Notes under the pieces: generated by a model
Seen by the model: only the letters and a program-made list of their open reading frames with translations
The model's database searches: none
Told to the model about the DNA's origin: nothing
Program-made: the position numbers and the translations under genes
NCBI RefSeq assembly: GCF_002836255.1
Contig: NZ_PJAU01000059.1
Span: forward strand, 62,001 to 126,000
Source of the DNA: Colwellia sp. 75C3
GTDB taxonomy: Bacteria; Pseudomonadota; Gammaproteobacteria; Enterobacterales; Alteromonadaceae
DNA: 64,000 nt
Direction: 5' to 3'
Shown here: positions 18,331-27,675 of the stretch, piece by piece
How positions within the stretch are numbered: position 1 is the stretch's first letter
Layout: the number at the start of each line of letters is the position of its first letter

Positions 18331-19764
18331 ATGACAAAGGTTCGTAGAGCTTTAAAGTTTTCAATAATCGCGACTCATTTAGACAGTCTTCTAAATTTAA
18401 TAGCTGTTATTATTATTGCAAGGATTTTAACTCCGGATGAATTGGGTATATTTGCGATTGCCAGTTCAATAGTTATCATTGCAAATACTTTGAAAACATT
18501 CGGAGTCGGTAATTACATTGTTAAGAAAGTAGAATTAAACAAAAATGATATTAAATCTGCTTTAGGGCTCAATATAATAATTTCAGTTACACTTGGTCTT
18601 ATAGTCGCTTTTTCAGCATACCCAGCCCAAGCCTTTTATGAAAAAGATGACATAGGGCTGTTAATGTTAATATTAACAGTTCCATTTTTTGTATCACCAT
18701 ACGCTGCAAATGGTATTGCGTTGTTAACTAGGGATCTAAAGTTTGATAAGATATTTCGAATAGGCATTATTACTCAAATATCCAATCTGATAATGACCAT
18801 AGTACTTGTTTATTTGGGCTTTAGTTATTATGCACTCGCAATATCTATGGCAGTTCAATCTATTATACAAACGTTTCTGATTCGTGTTTATTCTCCTGCC
18901 TCAATGGAGTGGCTTCCTAGGTTTAAAGAGATGAAGAATATTGCTAAATTTGGTTTTTATGTAACATTCAGTAACTTATGCAATAAAATGAACATGATAT
19001 CACCGGATTTGATCATAGGTAAAGTGGGGACGCCATCTATGGTAGCCTATTACTCTAGAGGGTTAGGATTAATCAATTATATTCATACTACTTTAGCAAT
19101 GGGGGTTATGCAGGTAGCACTTCCATATTTCACTAATAGTAAGAAAGATGGAACCCCCATTGAGGACGCTTATTTAAAATCGACGGCACTTATCAATGGA
19201 CTTTTACTTCCTGCTTTTGTTATCGCATCAGTTATTAGTGAGCCATTGGTTTTATTTATATTCGGCGATCAATGGACAGAAAGTGCGGGTCTGGTAGCTA
19301 CACTTTGTTTTTGGGCATTTTTTAATAATATTCATCCGCTCGTGTCTGTACTTTTAATTGCTGAGGATAAAGAAAAACACATATTCATTATCAACTTAAT
19401 ATTTACAATAATTACAGCATTAACTATATTTTTTGTTTTTCCTTTCGGCCTTAATGCTATAGCACAAGCCATGATAGTAGTCTCTTTTGTTTATTTTATT
19501 ACAATAAATGTAGTACTTTCTATTTACATGAAATTCTCAACGCTGAAATTTATCCGTTCACAAATCAAGAATATTCTTCTTTGTGTAGGGTGTTATGTCA
19601 TAGCCACCGGAATTACAAAAATAGATTTGTTTATTGAGACAAGCATTTTAATTCAAATGCTAGTGTTTTTACTGTTGATGGGAATTACTTGGTTATCGAT
19701 TATATTTATGATTAAGCATCCACTTCAACAAGAATTTAAAAAGGTTTTTAGTGGTTCACACTAA
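18331..19764 (+). CDS. Oligosaccharide flippase (Wzx-like, MOP superfamily)
   Basis: A 477-residue protein with about 12-14 membrane segments in the arrangement of polysaccharide exporters of the MOP superfamily. The N-terminal segment LLNLIAVIIIARILTPDELGIFAIASSIVIIANTL is typical, as is NYIVKK shortly after. It should move the lipid-linked repeat unit from the cytoplasmic to the periplasmic face of the inner membrane, where the ligase/polymerase protein encoded at 11719 can use it. It is the only flippase seen in the window. A 231-bp gene-free stretch follows, containing a short palindrome at 19889-19907. Confidence 0.9.
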   Translation: MTKVRRALKFSIIATHLDSLLNLIAVIIIARILTPDELGIFAIASSIVIIANTLKTFGVGNYIVKKVELNKNDIKSALGLNIIISVTLGLIVAFSAYPAQAFYEKDDIGLLMLILTVPFFVSPYAANGIALLTRDLKFDKIFRIGIITQISNLIMTIVLVYLGFSYYALAISMAVQSIIQTFLIRVYSPASMEWLPRFKEMKNIAKFGFYVTFSNLCNKMNMISPDLIIGKVGTPSMVAYYSRGLGLINYIHTTLAMGVMQVALPYFTNSKKDGTPIEDAYLKSTALINGLLLPAFVIASVISEPLVLFIFGDQWTESAGLVATLCFWAFFNNIHPLVSVLLIAEDKEKHIFIINLIFTIITALTIFFVFPFGLNAIAQAMIVVSFVYFITINVVLSIYMKFSTLKFIRSQIKNILLCVGCYVIATGITKIDLFIETSILIQMLVFLLLMGITWLSIIFMIKHPLQQEFKKVFSGSH

Positions 19765-19888
19765 AATATATTTTAGGATTAATATAGCATAGAACAAAAT
19801 TATTGAATGATTCCATCTGATGAAATTAATACAGTAATAATCATGATATAAGTGATATGTTTTTTTGCTTTATAATGATTATCACCAT

Positions 19889-19907
19889 CCTACAAATTAA
19901 TTGTAGG
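19889..19907. repeat. Short palindrome downstream of the flippase gene
   Basis: The sequence cctacaa-attaa-ttgtagg forms a perfect 7-bp stem 125 bases after the flippase stop and 90 bases before the next start. There is no T run after it, so it may be an operator-like site or a weak pause site rather than a terminator. Confidence 0.35.
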
Positions 19908-19995
19908 GAACTAAATGATGCAAGGAATTTTATATTACTAGAAACTACTGTAATAGGCGTCAATCTACCCTGAACATTAAGCAAGAGGTTTATTC

Positions 19996-21111
19996 ATGGA
20001 CCAATCAGAAAAAAGATTATTAATAGGCTTAACTGAACAACATGGTATGGCAGTTGAGCAAGCTAATTATCCCCCCGAAAACGTAAACTACAAATTTTTA
20101 GAGTACCTCAATAAAGGTCATCCTATTATGCATAGTCCCCTTAAAGGATTTATGAGTTCTTTCGATGAAGGTGATTGTGATGCTATTGAAGCTATATTAA
20201 CGCCTGTAAATACTAGAAAGCCGTGGTTCTATTCTTTGGCGATGTATCAAGAAGCCCTCGCATTTTCATTTATGGGCTTACCCCTTCCCAAAATTATTCG
20301 TGCAAAATATATGGAATACCTTTTTGCTCAAGATAACTTTAAAAAACTGTTGTTTTGGAGCGAGGCAGGGAAAAAAACTATAAAGAGTTATGGCAATGTA
20401 ACTAACTCGGTTATTTTAGAAAAATCAACCGTTGTTTATCCTGCTATCCGCAGTGTCGATGAACAATTCATCCAATATAAAAAAGAACCGATAAATTTAC
20501 TTTTTAATGGCAACTTTTTTATTAAAGGTGGCGTTAATGTTGTAGATGCTTTTGAGGTTATGCAAAAAGAATATCCTTCACTTCAACTTACTTTATGTTG
20601 TGACGAGGTTATTGACTTCCATACAGGAGATGAAGAATTAAAACAAAAGTACCTTAATAAAATAAAAAACAATAAAAATATTACTATGGGTCGAGTATTA
20701 AGAGATACATTTCTCAATAATTTATTACCCAATACAGATATTTATCTATTACCTACTTATGGTGACGCTTTTGGTTTTGCTGTATTAGAAGCAATGGCTT
20801 ATGGTATACCTGTCATAGCAACTAACTATATGGCTATTCCTGAGATGATGGTACAAGGTGAAACTGGTTATATGATAGATATATCTGAATATGATTGCCT
20901 TAAAATGTTTAAAGGTTGTTATGTAACGACCCTACCTTTAGATTTCAGTAATTATGTTACCGATGCATTGGTAACGTATTTAGCAGAATTACTTTCTTCA
21001 ATTGAAATAAGAAAAAGCTTTGGTGCAAAAGCGATTGATATTACCAAATCTAAATTTTCCTTTGAGCAAAGAGCTCAAACAATGCATGATATATATATAA
21101 ATACTTTATAA
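19996..21111 (+). CDS. Glycosyltransferase family 4, divergent
   Basis: A 371-residue glycosyltransferase. The N-terminal half (about 160 residues) does not begin with the usual glycine-rich GT4 loop, but the donor domain is clear: INLLFNGNFFIKGGVNVVDAFEVM, then LLPTYGDAFGFAVLEAMAYGIPVIAT. In the EX7E position the first acidic residue is Asp (DAFGFAVLE), a tolerated variant. The C-terminal part (ALVTYLAELLSSIEIRKSFG) is ordinary for the family. AGAGG about 9 bases upstream supports the ATG. It has its own terminator (21115-21149) and a 231-bp leader, so it may be a separate transcript. Confidence 0.82.
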   Translation: MDQSEKRLLIGLTEQHGMAVEQANYPPENVNYKFLEYLNKGHPIMHSPLKGFMSSFDEGDCDAIEAILTPVNTRKPWFYSLAMYQEALAFSFMGLPLPKIIRAKYMEYLFAQDNFKKLLFWSEAGKKTIKSYGNVTNSVILEKSTVVYPAIRSVDEQFIQYKKEPINLLFNGNFFIKGGVNVVDAFEVMQKEYPSLQLTLCCDEVIDFHTGDEELKQKYLNKIKNNKNITMGRVLRDTFLNNLLPNTDIYLLPTYGDAFGFAVLEAMAYGIPVIATNYMAIPEMMVQGETGYMIDISEYDCLKMFKGCYVTTLPLDFSNYVTDALVTYLAELLSSIEIRKSFGAKAIDITKSKFSFEQRAQTMHDIYINTL

Positions 21112-21114
21112 AAA

Positions 21115-21149
21115 TCATACCCAAGTCAATTGGGTATGATAAGTTTTTT
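21115..21149 (+). terminator. Rho-independent terminator after the GT4 gene
   Basis: A perfect 10-bp stem (tcatacccaa / ttgggtatga) with a 5-base loop is followed by a run of six T (21144-21149), beginning 4 bases after the GT4 stop. The stem could also end transcription of the convergent gene that ends at 21212, with fewer T on that side. Confidence 0.85.
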
Positions 21150-21211
21150 AGGATTTTGTGCTTGTTACCTTGCTTCTAGAGTTATCTATTTTGACAAGTT
21201 ACAAGTCGCGG

Positions 21212-23440
21212 TTAATAGCTATTTATTTTATAAACATAAAACAAGGGAGGGCGTCCGAACTTCTCTGTAGTATCACCATTCTCTAAAGAAATATATAACA
21301 GCCCACTCTCAGCATCGTAACTTGCTCCTTTAAGCTCTGCATTTGAAGGCGTATCAAGCTTGCCATATTCATAAGGACGAAGATTGTGGGGTTCCATCAA
21401 GCCTTGTTTTACTTTAAGTAAGTCACTGACATGCCATAGCCAAATGTAGTTATACTTATCAGCGGCAACAAATGGGCAAGGGCCACCACACTTAGTGCCG
21501 TCGTCTTGGGTAGCCTTATAACCCAATCCTGATTCATGACCCGCTGAATATCCTAGTGTAACGTAAGTATTACTACCAGGAGCGATGAAGCCGTATGATG
21601 CTCCAGAGGTTCTCGTCCAAAGGTCATTATTTAAGTCATTGTTATAAAGAATATCATCTTGACTGATAGGGCCTTCGCCATAGATAGCTTTGTTATATAG
21701 AATTTCTTGAGGATAATTAAAATTGAGCAACCCTTCAGTTTCAATTAGTATTCCAGATTTAGCATTTAATAAACTACTTTCGTCTGCAAGAATAAATGCT
21801 GATGGGCCAACCGATAATCTAGATAGTATAGAGCCACTGGAAAACCCGCTAACATAACGGCCATCTAAACTTTGCTGCCATTCCTGCGGGATAAGAGTGA
21901 TCCAACCCGCAGCATGCATAGCGCCTTCAAATTGAAAAGGGCCAACAATCTCACTGGTAGATAAATTATTAGCGTCCTGAAAAACTACTGTAGTATCAGT
22001 CTCCAATCCAGATGAATCATACCAATCCATATAATTGGCAATTAGTTTACCTTCAATTAAAGCCAGCCCTGTTATTCTGAAACGTTGGTCAATACCTGTA
22101 TCAACACGCCCTGTTTCGTGGAAATCAACAAAACCTTGAAGTATATTTTCTTGTACTTTAAAGTCAGCCATATTTCGGCTATTTACAATTTCAGGTATGA
22201 GAAACTCCGCGATAGCCTGTTCGCTACTGTGGCCTACAATGAAAAGAGAATGATTTGTTGGGTTGTATGTGATAACTCCAGGTGAATAGCTTAGGTTAGC
22301 GTAATTTGAATCTCCAAAAAGCTCTCCTGAAAACCTAAAACCACCTTGATACTCAATATCATTTATGGTTAATGATGAGAATTTAGTAGGGGTTGATGTA
22401 ATGCTTACTGTGTCGCTACTACTTTTTCCTTTATCATTCTCAACAGTTAAAGCAAACTCAAAAACTTCTGCCGTATTCGGTAAATCAAAGGTTGTCAAAC
22501 AACTAAAGTTATCATCAAGTGTAATAGAGCTACCAGAAACTTGTACCCATAAAATATTTAGGTCACTTCCTTCAGGATCGTAACTTTGACTGCAATCTAA
22601 GGTTACCTCTGAATTCGGTGCTAGTATTTGATCTTCACCGGCTTTTGCAATGGGGAGGCCATTAGTTGAATTTATAGTAATTGAAATTGAGTCCGTAGTT
22701 ACAGCGTCTAAATTATCTGTAACCGTTAATTCAAAAACCAAAACTTGAGTTTTTTCTTCTAATGGTAATATGGGCGCAATAAATGTTGTATGAGCCGAGA
22801 AAGCATCATTTAACTCTACATTTATACCTTCGAGTTGCTTCCAAGAAGTTGATACTATTTCCCCATCCGTATCACTTACCTCTCCAGAAAGTATTACCGT
22901 GCTCCCCTCATTCTCTTCAAAATCGGAACCCACACTCACTAAAGGAGATTGATTTGGATTTATAGTAATGGAAATTGAATCAGTATTTACTGCGTCTAAA
23001 TTATCTGTAACTGTTAATTCAAAAATCAATATTTGAGCTTCTTCTTCTAACGATAATGCAGGAGCTATAAAAGTTGTATTAACTGAAAGAGCATCATCTA
23101 GCTCTACACTTTTCCCTACAAGTTGCTTCCAAGAAGTCGATAGTATCTTCCCATCCGCATCACTTACTTCAGCAGTAAGCACTACAGTACTTCCACCAAT
23201 ATCTTCAAAATCTGAACCAACATTAACTAGAGGAGATTCATTCACTGGAACCTCAGGGACAACTGGAACCTCAGGGACAACTGGAACCTCAGGGACAACT
23301 GGAACCTCAGGGACAACTGGAACCTCAGTAACTTCTATAACATCATCACTTTCACTTTCGGAGGCACCACAGCCAAGTAAAATGAAACAAAGAACGATAG
23401 ATAAGCAGTAAGAAATATTAATGTTTAAGCCTTTATTCAT
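21212..23440 (-). CDS. PKD/REJ-type repeat lipoprotein with proline-valine linker
   Basis: A 742-residue predicted lipoprotein. The signal peptide ends in a lipobox with ILLGC at Cys24. A low-complexity linker of VPEVPV hexapeptides (about residues 36-66) leads to three Ig-like PKD/REJ-type domains (about 68-160, 165-260 and 265-350), each with a PLV.VGSDF-like start and a TSWKQL or ILWVQV core strand. The last 390 residues form an unrecognised domain with repeated aromatic and glycine-rich strands, possibly a beta-propeller. PKD domains mediate protein or glycan contacts on cell surfaces. The gene is antisense in the EPS locus and starts 244 bases from the divergent GT gene. A surface anchor or binding protein for the polysaccharide is one option; function is unknown. 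Confidence 0.78.
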   Translation of the reverse strand: MNKGLNINISYCLSIVLCFILLGCGASESESDDVIEVTEVPVVPEVPVVPEVPVVPEVPVVPEVPVNESPLVNVGSDFEDIGGSTVVLTAEVSDADGKILSTSWKQLVGKSVELDDALSVNTTFIAPALSLEEEAQILIFELTVTDNLDAVNTDSISITINPNQSPLVSVGSDFEENEGSTVILSGEVSDTDGEIVSTSWKQLEGINVELNDAFSAHTTFIAPILPLEEKTQVLVFELTVTDNLDAVTTDSISITINSTNGLPIAKAGEDQILAPNSEVTLDCSQSYDPEGSDLNILWVQVSGSSITLDDNFSCLTTFDLPNTAEVFEFALTVENDKGKSSSDTVSITSTPTKFSSLTINDIEYQGGFRFSGELFGDSNYANLSYSPGVITYNPTNHSLFIVGHSSEQAIAEFLIPEIVNSRNMADFKVQENILQGFVDFHETGRVDTGIDQRFRITGLALIEGKLIANYMDWYDSSGLETDTTVVFQDANNLSTSEIVGPFQFEGAMHAAGWITLIPQEWQQSLDGRYVSGFSSGSILSRLSVGPSAFILADESSLLNAKSGILIETEGLLNFNYPQEILYNKAIYGEGPISQDDILYNNDLNNDLWTRTSGASYGFIAPGSNTYVTLGYSAGHESGLGYKATQDDGTKCGGPCPFVAADKYNYIWLWHVSDLLKVKQGLMEPHNLRPYEYGKLDTPSNAELKGASYDAESGLLYISLENGDTTEKFGRPPLFYVYKINSY
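23244..23333 (-). repeat. 18-bp tandem repeat encoding the VPEVPV linker
   Basis: Four identical 18-bp units (actggaacctcagggaca on the + strand; starts 23244, 23262, 23280, 23298) and one degenerate unit (23316-23333) lie within the lipoprotein gene. Each unit keeps the reading frame, so copy number changes would lengthen or shorten the stalk by six residues without breaking the gene. Confidence 0.95.
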
Positions 23441-23684
23441 AATAAAAATTCCCTTTATTAATCTATTTTCAATACAACATGATATGAGCGGTTCATCCGA
23501 TAAACTAAGCGCTCATTCAAATTTGATTCAGTAAACATTATATACCTTAATTGACAAAAAACGAGACTAAGGAATGGATAATATATTTTAATAATACGAA
23601 AAATTATCCTGCTTTTTTAATGAAAAACAATATATCATTTATTACAAATATATAATTCATAAGAAAAACTAGGTAATCAAAATC

Positions 23685-24893
23685 GTGAATATTCTTTTTC
23701 TCGCTCAACGCGTCCCTTTTCCGCCAAATAAAGGTGAAAAAATCCGTACCTTTAATCAATTAAAGCACCTTGCGGAACAGAAACATAAAATAAGTGTCTG
23801 TGCTCCTTTAGATCAAAGTGAAGATGTTAATTATTTTAAAGAGTTAGCGGATAGATATTGTGAGAACATTACGAACCATGCATTAACGGTAAAACCTATT
23901 AGATTACTTAAAGGACTATTAAAAGGGCAAGCATTAAGTGTCGCCAACTTTTATGTTAACGAATTACAAAATAAATTTGATTGTTTATTACAACAAGAAT
24001 GTTTTGATGTTGTTATTTGTACCAGCTCTGCCATGGCGGAATATATCTACAAAAGTAAATCTATTCAAAACTTGGAAAAGAAACCACTCTTGTTAATGGA
24101 CTTTATGGATTTAGATTCTGATAAATGGCGACAATATGCACAAACATCAAATTGGCCAATGAAATGGATTTATCAACGAGAGGCTAGGGTTTTAGCTAAA
24201 TATGAACAGCAAATAACCCATGATTTTGATACAAGTTTTTTCATCGCTGATGCCGAAGTTGACTTATTCAACTCACGATGTAGCAACGCTGGAAAAGTAC
24301 TAACAATGGGTAACGGTATGGATACTACAGCTTTTGTTCCTGCAAAGGCCGCCCCTGAAAATGAAGCACCTGTATTTTTGTTCACCGGCGTTATGGATTA
24401 TAAACCTAATGTCGATGCTGTGGTTTGGTTTATTGAAACGGTTTGGCCAAGTATTTTGGCTAAATATAAAAAAGCGCGGTTTATTATTGCCGGCATGAAT
24501 CCATCTTCGGCGGTTAATGAATTAACAAATATTACCGGTATTGAAGTTACCGGTTTTGTGGATGATATATTGCCTTATTACCATCAGTCTGATTATTTTG
24601 TTGCTCCGTTTAGGTTAGCTCGTGGAGTGCAAAATAAAGTATTACAAGCGTTTGCATGCGGCTTACCGGTAATTTCAACATCTATGGGTGCTGAAGGTAT
24701 AGATTGTGTTCAAGATGAACATATACTCATTGCTAATAATGAAGTTGGGTTTTTAAGTGCAGTGGAAAAATTAGAAAACGATCAAGTGTTTCGTACCACA
24801 ATTAAGAAAAATGCATTATCGTTAATTCATGAACATTATTCGTGGCAAGGTAAGTTACAAGTCTTAGATGATGTGTTGAATGGTCGGTTGTAG
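23685..24893 (+). CDS. Sugar transferase, PEP-CTERM/EpsH1 system-associated (GT4-like)
   Basis: A 402-residue glycosyltransferase of the subgroup tied to exosortase A loci. The N-terminus NILFLAQRVPFPPNKGEKIRTFNQLKHLAEQKH is diagnostic, as is the C-terminal FVAPFRLARGVQNKVLQAFACGLPVIST. In most relatives the latter reads NKVLEAMA; here the Glu of the donor site is Gln, which may affect activity. The start is a GTG at 23685, exactly at the family N-terminus. It heads a + strand run (23685-26355) after a 244-bp divergent intergenic region, where its promoter and that of the antisense lipoprotein gene must lie. Confidence 0.88.
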   Translation: MNILFLAQRVPFPPNKGEKIRTFNQLKHLAEQKHKISVCAPLDQSEDVNYFKELADRYCENITNHALTVKPIRLLKGLLKGQALSVANFYVNELQNKFDCLLQQECFDVVICTSSAMAEYIYKSKSIQNLEKKPLLLMDFMDLDSDKWRQYAQTSNWPMKWIYQREARVLAKYEQQITHDFDTSFFIADAEVDLFNSRCSNAGKVLTMGNGMDTTAFVPAKAAPENEAPVFLFTGVMDYKPNVDAVVWFIETVWPSILAKYKKARFIIAGMNPSSAVNELTNITGIEVTGFVDDILPYYHQSDYFVAPFRLARGVQNKVLQAFACGLPVISTSMGAEGIDCVQDEHILIANNEVGFLSAVEKLENDQVFRTTIKKNALSLIHEHYSWQGKLQVLDDVLNGRL

Positions 24894-24991
24894 GTTAGAA
24901 TTTATGCTAACAAATTACATTTTTCGGACTAAAGTACGACCTACATTCAGATTAATTAACGATGAATTGATAGATTAAGGCGAAAGTTATT

Positions 24992-25576
24992 TTGAAGATA
25001 TTAATTAAGAAAATTATATTTACTATTGCAGCTGTTGCTATGTCTCCAATAACATTGCTTTACTTTATTTTTAATATGGTTTTGAAAGATGATGCCTTGT
25101 TATCAGGTTTTAGTCAATTCTTATGCCTTATTCCAGGTAAACTTGGTGTGTACCTTAGAGCTGGATTTTATCGATTTACACTTACAGCATGTGCTCCCGA
25201 TGCAGTGATATCTTTTCTCGTTTTATTTTCTCAACGTGATACTCAAATTGAGTCTGGTGTGTATATTGGACCACAATGTAATATTGGTAAATGCATAATT
25301 GGCCAAGATACCCTGCTTGGTAGTGGTGTTCATATTATGAGCGGCAAAGGACAGCATAATTTTTCAGATTTATCAAAGCCTATTAAAGATCAAGGTGGCT
25401 CATTCGAAAAAGTAACAATAGGCAGTGGCTCTTGGCTTGGTAATGGTTCACTTATTATGGCCAATGTAGGTGATCATTGCGTGATCGCAGCTGGTGCTGT
25501 CGTTATTAATGATGTAGACGATTATTCTATTGTCGCAGGTAATCCTGCCAAGGTTATTAAGACGCTTGATAAATAA
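24992..25576 (+). CDS. Left-handed beta-helix acyltransferase (serine acetyltransferase/WcaF-like)
   Basis: A 194-residue protein with an N-terminal hydrophobic segment (about residues 7-30) and a hexapeptide-repeat domain. The latter shows IESGVYIGPQCNIGKCIIGQDTLLGSGVHIMSG, a conserved His in GQHNF and the closing IAAGAVVINDVDDYSIVAGNPAKVI. Such trimeric enzymes use acetyl-CoA to O-acetylate sugars. Its hydrophobic start resembles acetyltransferases in other EPS loci. The frame opens with TTG at 24992, 11 bases after AAGG, and no in-frame ATG gives the full N-terminus. It lies between a GT gene and a sulfotransferase-like gene. Confidence 0.85.
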   Translation: MKILIKKIIFTIAAVAMSPITLLYFIFNMVLKDDALLSGFSQFLCLIPGKLGVYLRAGFYRFTLTACAPDAVISFLVLFSQRDTQIESGVYIGPQCNIGKCIIGQDTLLGSGVHIMSGKGQHNFSDLSKPIKDQGGSFEKVTIGSGSWLGNGSLIMANVGDHCVIAAGAVVINDVDDYSIVAGNPAKVIKTLDK

Positions 25577-25623
25577 GTACATATTATTTTATAAAAATCA
25601 CCCTGAACATTAAAAGGAAAAGC

Positions 25624-26355
25624 ATGCCAACAAGTAATATTATAGTTTTAACAACAGGGCTAAGTGGTAGCTCGGTAGTGACAGGGTTTATTGCACAAAA
25701 AGATTATTGGCTAGGTGATAAAACAGTTTTTAAGTCCAATGCATCAGGACATTATGAAACATATGAAAATGAAAGATTGGTCGAATTGAATGATGAATTG
25801 CTTGCTACTTTGAATATAGAACTTAATGAATCATCATGGTATGACGCAGACTTATTTGTGCGTATTCGAAAAAGCCACAACGAGGTAGACACTAAAAAAT
25901 TTGTTGAGTTTATTAATTATTGCCAACAACATGGCAAGTGGATATGGAAAGACCCTAGGCTATGGATAACAATAGGTTTTTGGGGAGAGTTACTCCAAGG
26001 TTGTGATATTAAATATATCGTTGTCTCACGGCAGCCAATTTCTTTATGGGTTTCTTTGATAAACAAGAGACAGATTGTGAGTTACTCAAAGCTTAAAGTA
26101 TCTGAAAAAAATTCACAGGATAGAATAATTCGCTACTTGAGTGATTCTGATTTCCCTAGCATAACTATGAATTATGATGAGTTAGTTGAGCACCCAAAAA
26201 CTGAAATTCACAGACTAAATCACTTTCTCAATTCTAATTATACGTTAAAGATGTTTCGTGATTTATATAAAGGTAAAATAGGGCGTAAAACCTTTAGTAA
26301 TAAAGCCTTTATTAAGGCAATTTTAATTTATATAAAAAACTATAAGCTCACCTAA
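25624..26355 (+). CDS. Sulfotransferase-like protein
   Basis: A 243-residue protein with a P-loop-like N-terminus IIVLTTGLSGSSVVTGFIAQ, matching the 5'-phosphosulfate loop position of sulfotransferases. A central WIWKDPRLWITIGFW and a 3'-phosphate-like YIVVSRQPISLWVSL follow. The fold family is reasonably clear; PAPS use is inferred. It is shorter than the sulfotransferase encoded at 14942 and clearly a different subfamily. AAAAGGAAAA directly upstream supports the ATG. It is the last + strand gene before the antisense GT2 gene. Confidence 0.75.
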   Translation: MPTSNIIVLTTGLSGSSVVTGFIAQKDYWLGDKTVFKSNASGHYETYENERLVELNDELLATLNIELNESSWYDADLFVRIRKSHNEVDTKKFVEFINYCQQHGKWIWKDPRLWITIGFWGELLQGCDIKYIVVSRQPISLWVSLINKRQIVSYSKLKVSEKNSQDRIIRYLSDSDFPSITMNYDELVEHPKTEIHRLNHFLNSNYTLKMFRDLYKGKIGRKTFSNKAFIKAILIYIKNYKLT

Positions 26356-26436
26356 AGGGGTTTTTGAGAACACGTTTGCCAAACCCTACCTTTAATTCTG
26401 GGAATAGTAGGTGGTTATCCCTGGGCTGGTTTAAAT

Positions 26437-27408
26437 CTATTTTACACCTGAATTCGAAAATGATTTGAATAGACCCGCTAATGTACCAATGACTCTTGCT
26501 GGAAAGTAGGTGACATAAAATTGAAGTACTCGCCAAAAGCTAGTCTCTTTTCGCACTAATTTATATAGCCTTACACTGTATAGTGCAAACGGCAATAAGA
26601 AAGAACATAGGGCTAGAATTGCTATTTCTATATTACTAGTAAATAAGGCGCTGATAAAAATAATTAATAGGATAGGCAGAGCAATAGGAATAATGAAACT
26701 CGGAATTTCTCTTAAAGGAATATTACGTCCGCTAATTGATTGTAAATTTGACTGGCCTCGCCAAATTTCTTTTTTGTACATTTCTTTATATTTTTTGTCT
26801 TCACCTAAATGCACATAAGTTGCTGCAGATGTGTAATAAAGGTTACCAAGTTGATTCACTTGGTCAGTGAAATAATAATCTTCACAAGTTATTAGATGTT
26901 CAGGAAATCCGTTGACCTTTTCAAATGTTTCTCGAGATAAAAATAAATTTCGCCCAGGTAAGAAACTAACATTGCAGTCTAAATCTGCATTGCTCAATGC
27001 AGTTCTTATTTTCTCTAAAGGTGGCGCAGTTGGGCTATTGATTTGTGCGGCACTAGCTAATACACAGTTATCTTGCTCATCAATTGTCGATAACATGGCA
27101 TTTAACCAATTTTGAGATAACTCAATGTCAGCATCTAAAAAAGCAAGATACTCACCCGTAGATTGGGCTGCACCAACATTTCTTAACGCTGAAATTGTCA
27201 AGCTCTCTTCCTGAAAAGAGATGACAACGTTAGAGTGTTGTTCAGCAAGCTTTGATAACTCATTTGAGGACTTATTTTGACTCACTACGATAATTTCATA
27301 AGTCGCTTGTTCGCCACTTTGGTTGAGAATTGAGCTGACTGTTTGTATAAGCATCTCTTCTCGCCCTTTGTGGGGAATAATAAAAGAGACGTGTTTATTC
27401 TTGGTCAA
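26437..27408 (-). CDS. Glycosyltransferase family 2 with C-terminal membrane segments
   Basis: A 323-residue GT-A fold glycosyltransferase. Visible motifs are SFIIPHKGREEMLIQTVSSILNQS at the N-terminus, the metal-binding FLDADIELSQNW near residue 93 and ITCEDYYFTDQVNQLG near residue 168. Two hydrophobic segments near residues 240-285 should hold it at the inner membrane. Such enzymes extend lipid-linked glycans. The start is TTG at 27408, with AGGA about 8 bases upstream. A later Met at residue 19 would cut the first strand of the fold, so the TTG is preferred. The gene opposes its neighbours and shares a 267-bp divergent region with the BioF2-like gene. Confidence 0.88.
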   Translation of the reverse strand: MTKNKHVSFIIPHKGREEMLIQTVSSILNQSGEQATYEIIVVSQNKSSNELSKLAEQHSNVVISFQEESLTISALRNVGAAQSTGEYLAFLDADIELSQNWLNAMLSTIDEQDNCVLASAAQINSPTAPPLEKIRTALSNADLDCNVSFLPGRNLFLSRETFEKVNGFPEHLITCEDYYFTDQVNQLGNLYYTSAATYVHLGEDKKYKEMYKKEIWRGQSNLQSISGRNIPLREIPSFIIPIALPILLIIFISALFTSNIEIAILALCSFLLPFALYSVRLYKLVRKETSFWRVLQFYVTYFPARVIGTLAGLFKSFSNSGVK

Positions 27409-27675
27409 TTTAGTGTCCTAGTATAGTGTGCGATGTGAAATTTGTAACTGTCAGATAGGATAACCTATTATTTCACTGCATTTTCATTAAACGTAGGAAT
27501 AAGAAAGGAGATTATCAGTTGTTTTTCTATCATGACTACCGCACTTAACGATATATTATTAGTTTTTAATTAAACATTCATAACATTTATCAATGGTGTG
27601 ATATTCTGCATTAATTGTATTCAAATGTAAAAAAAGTTTTAAAATTTAGTAAAAAATTAACCAAACAGAGTATTG

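Noticed and set aside
19968..25613. The 13-base string ccctgaacattaa upstream of both the GT4 gene at 19996 and the sulfotransferase gene at 25624
   Set aside because: Repeats of 13 bases are expected by chance in a window of this size; no wider similarity surrounds them.
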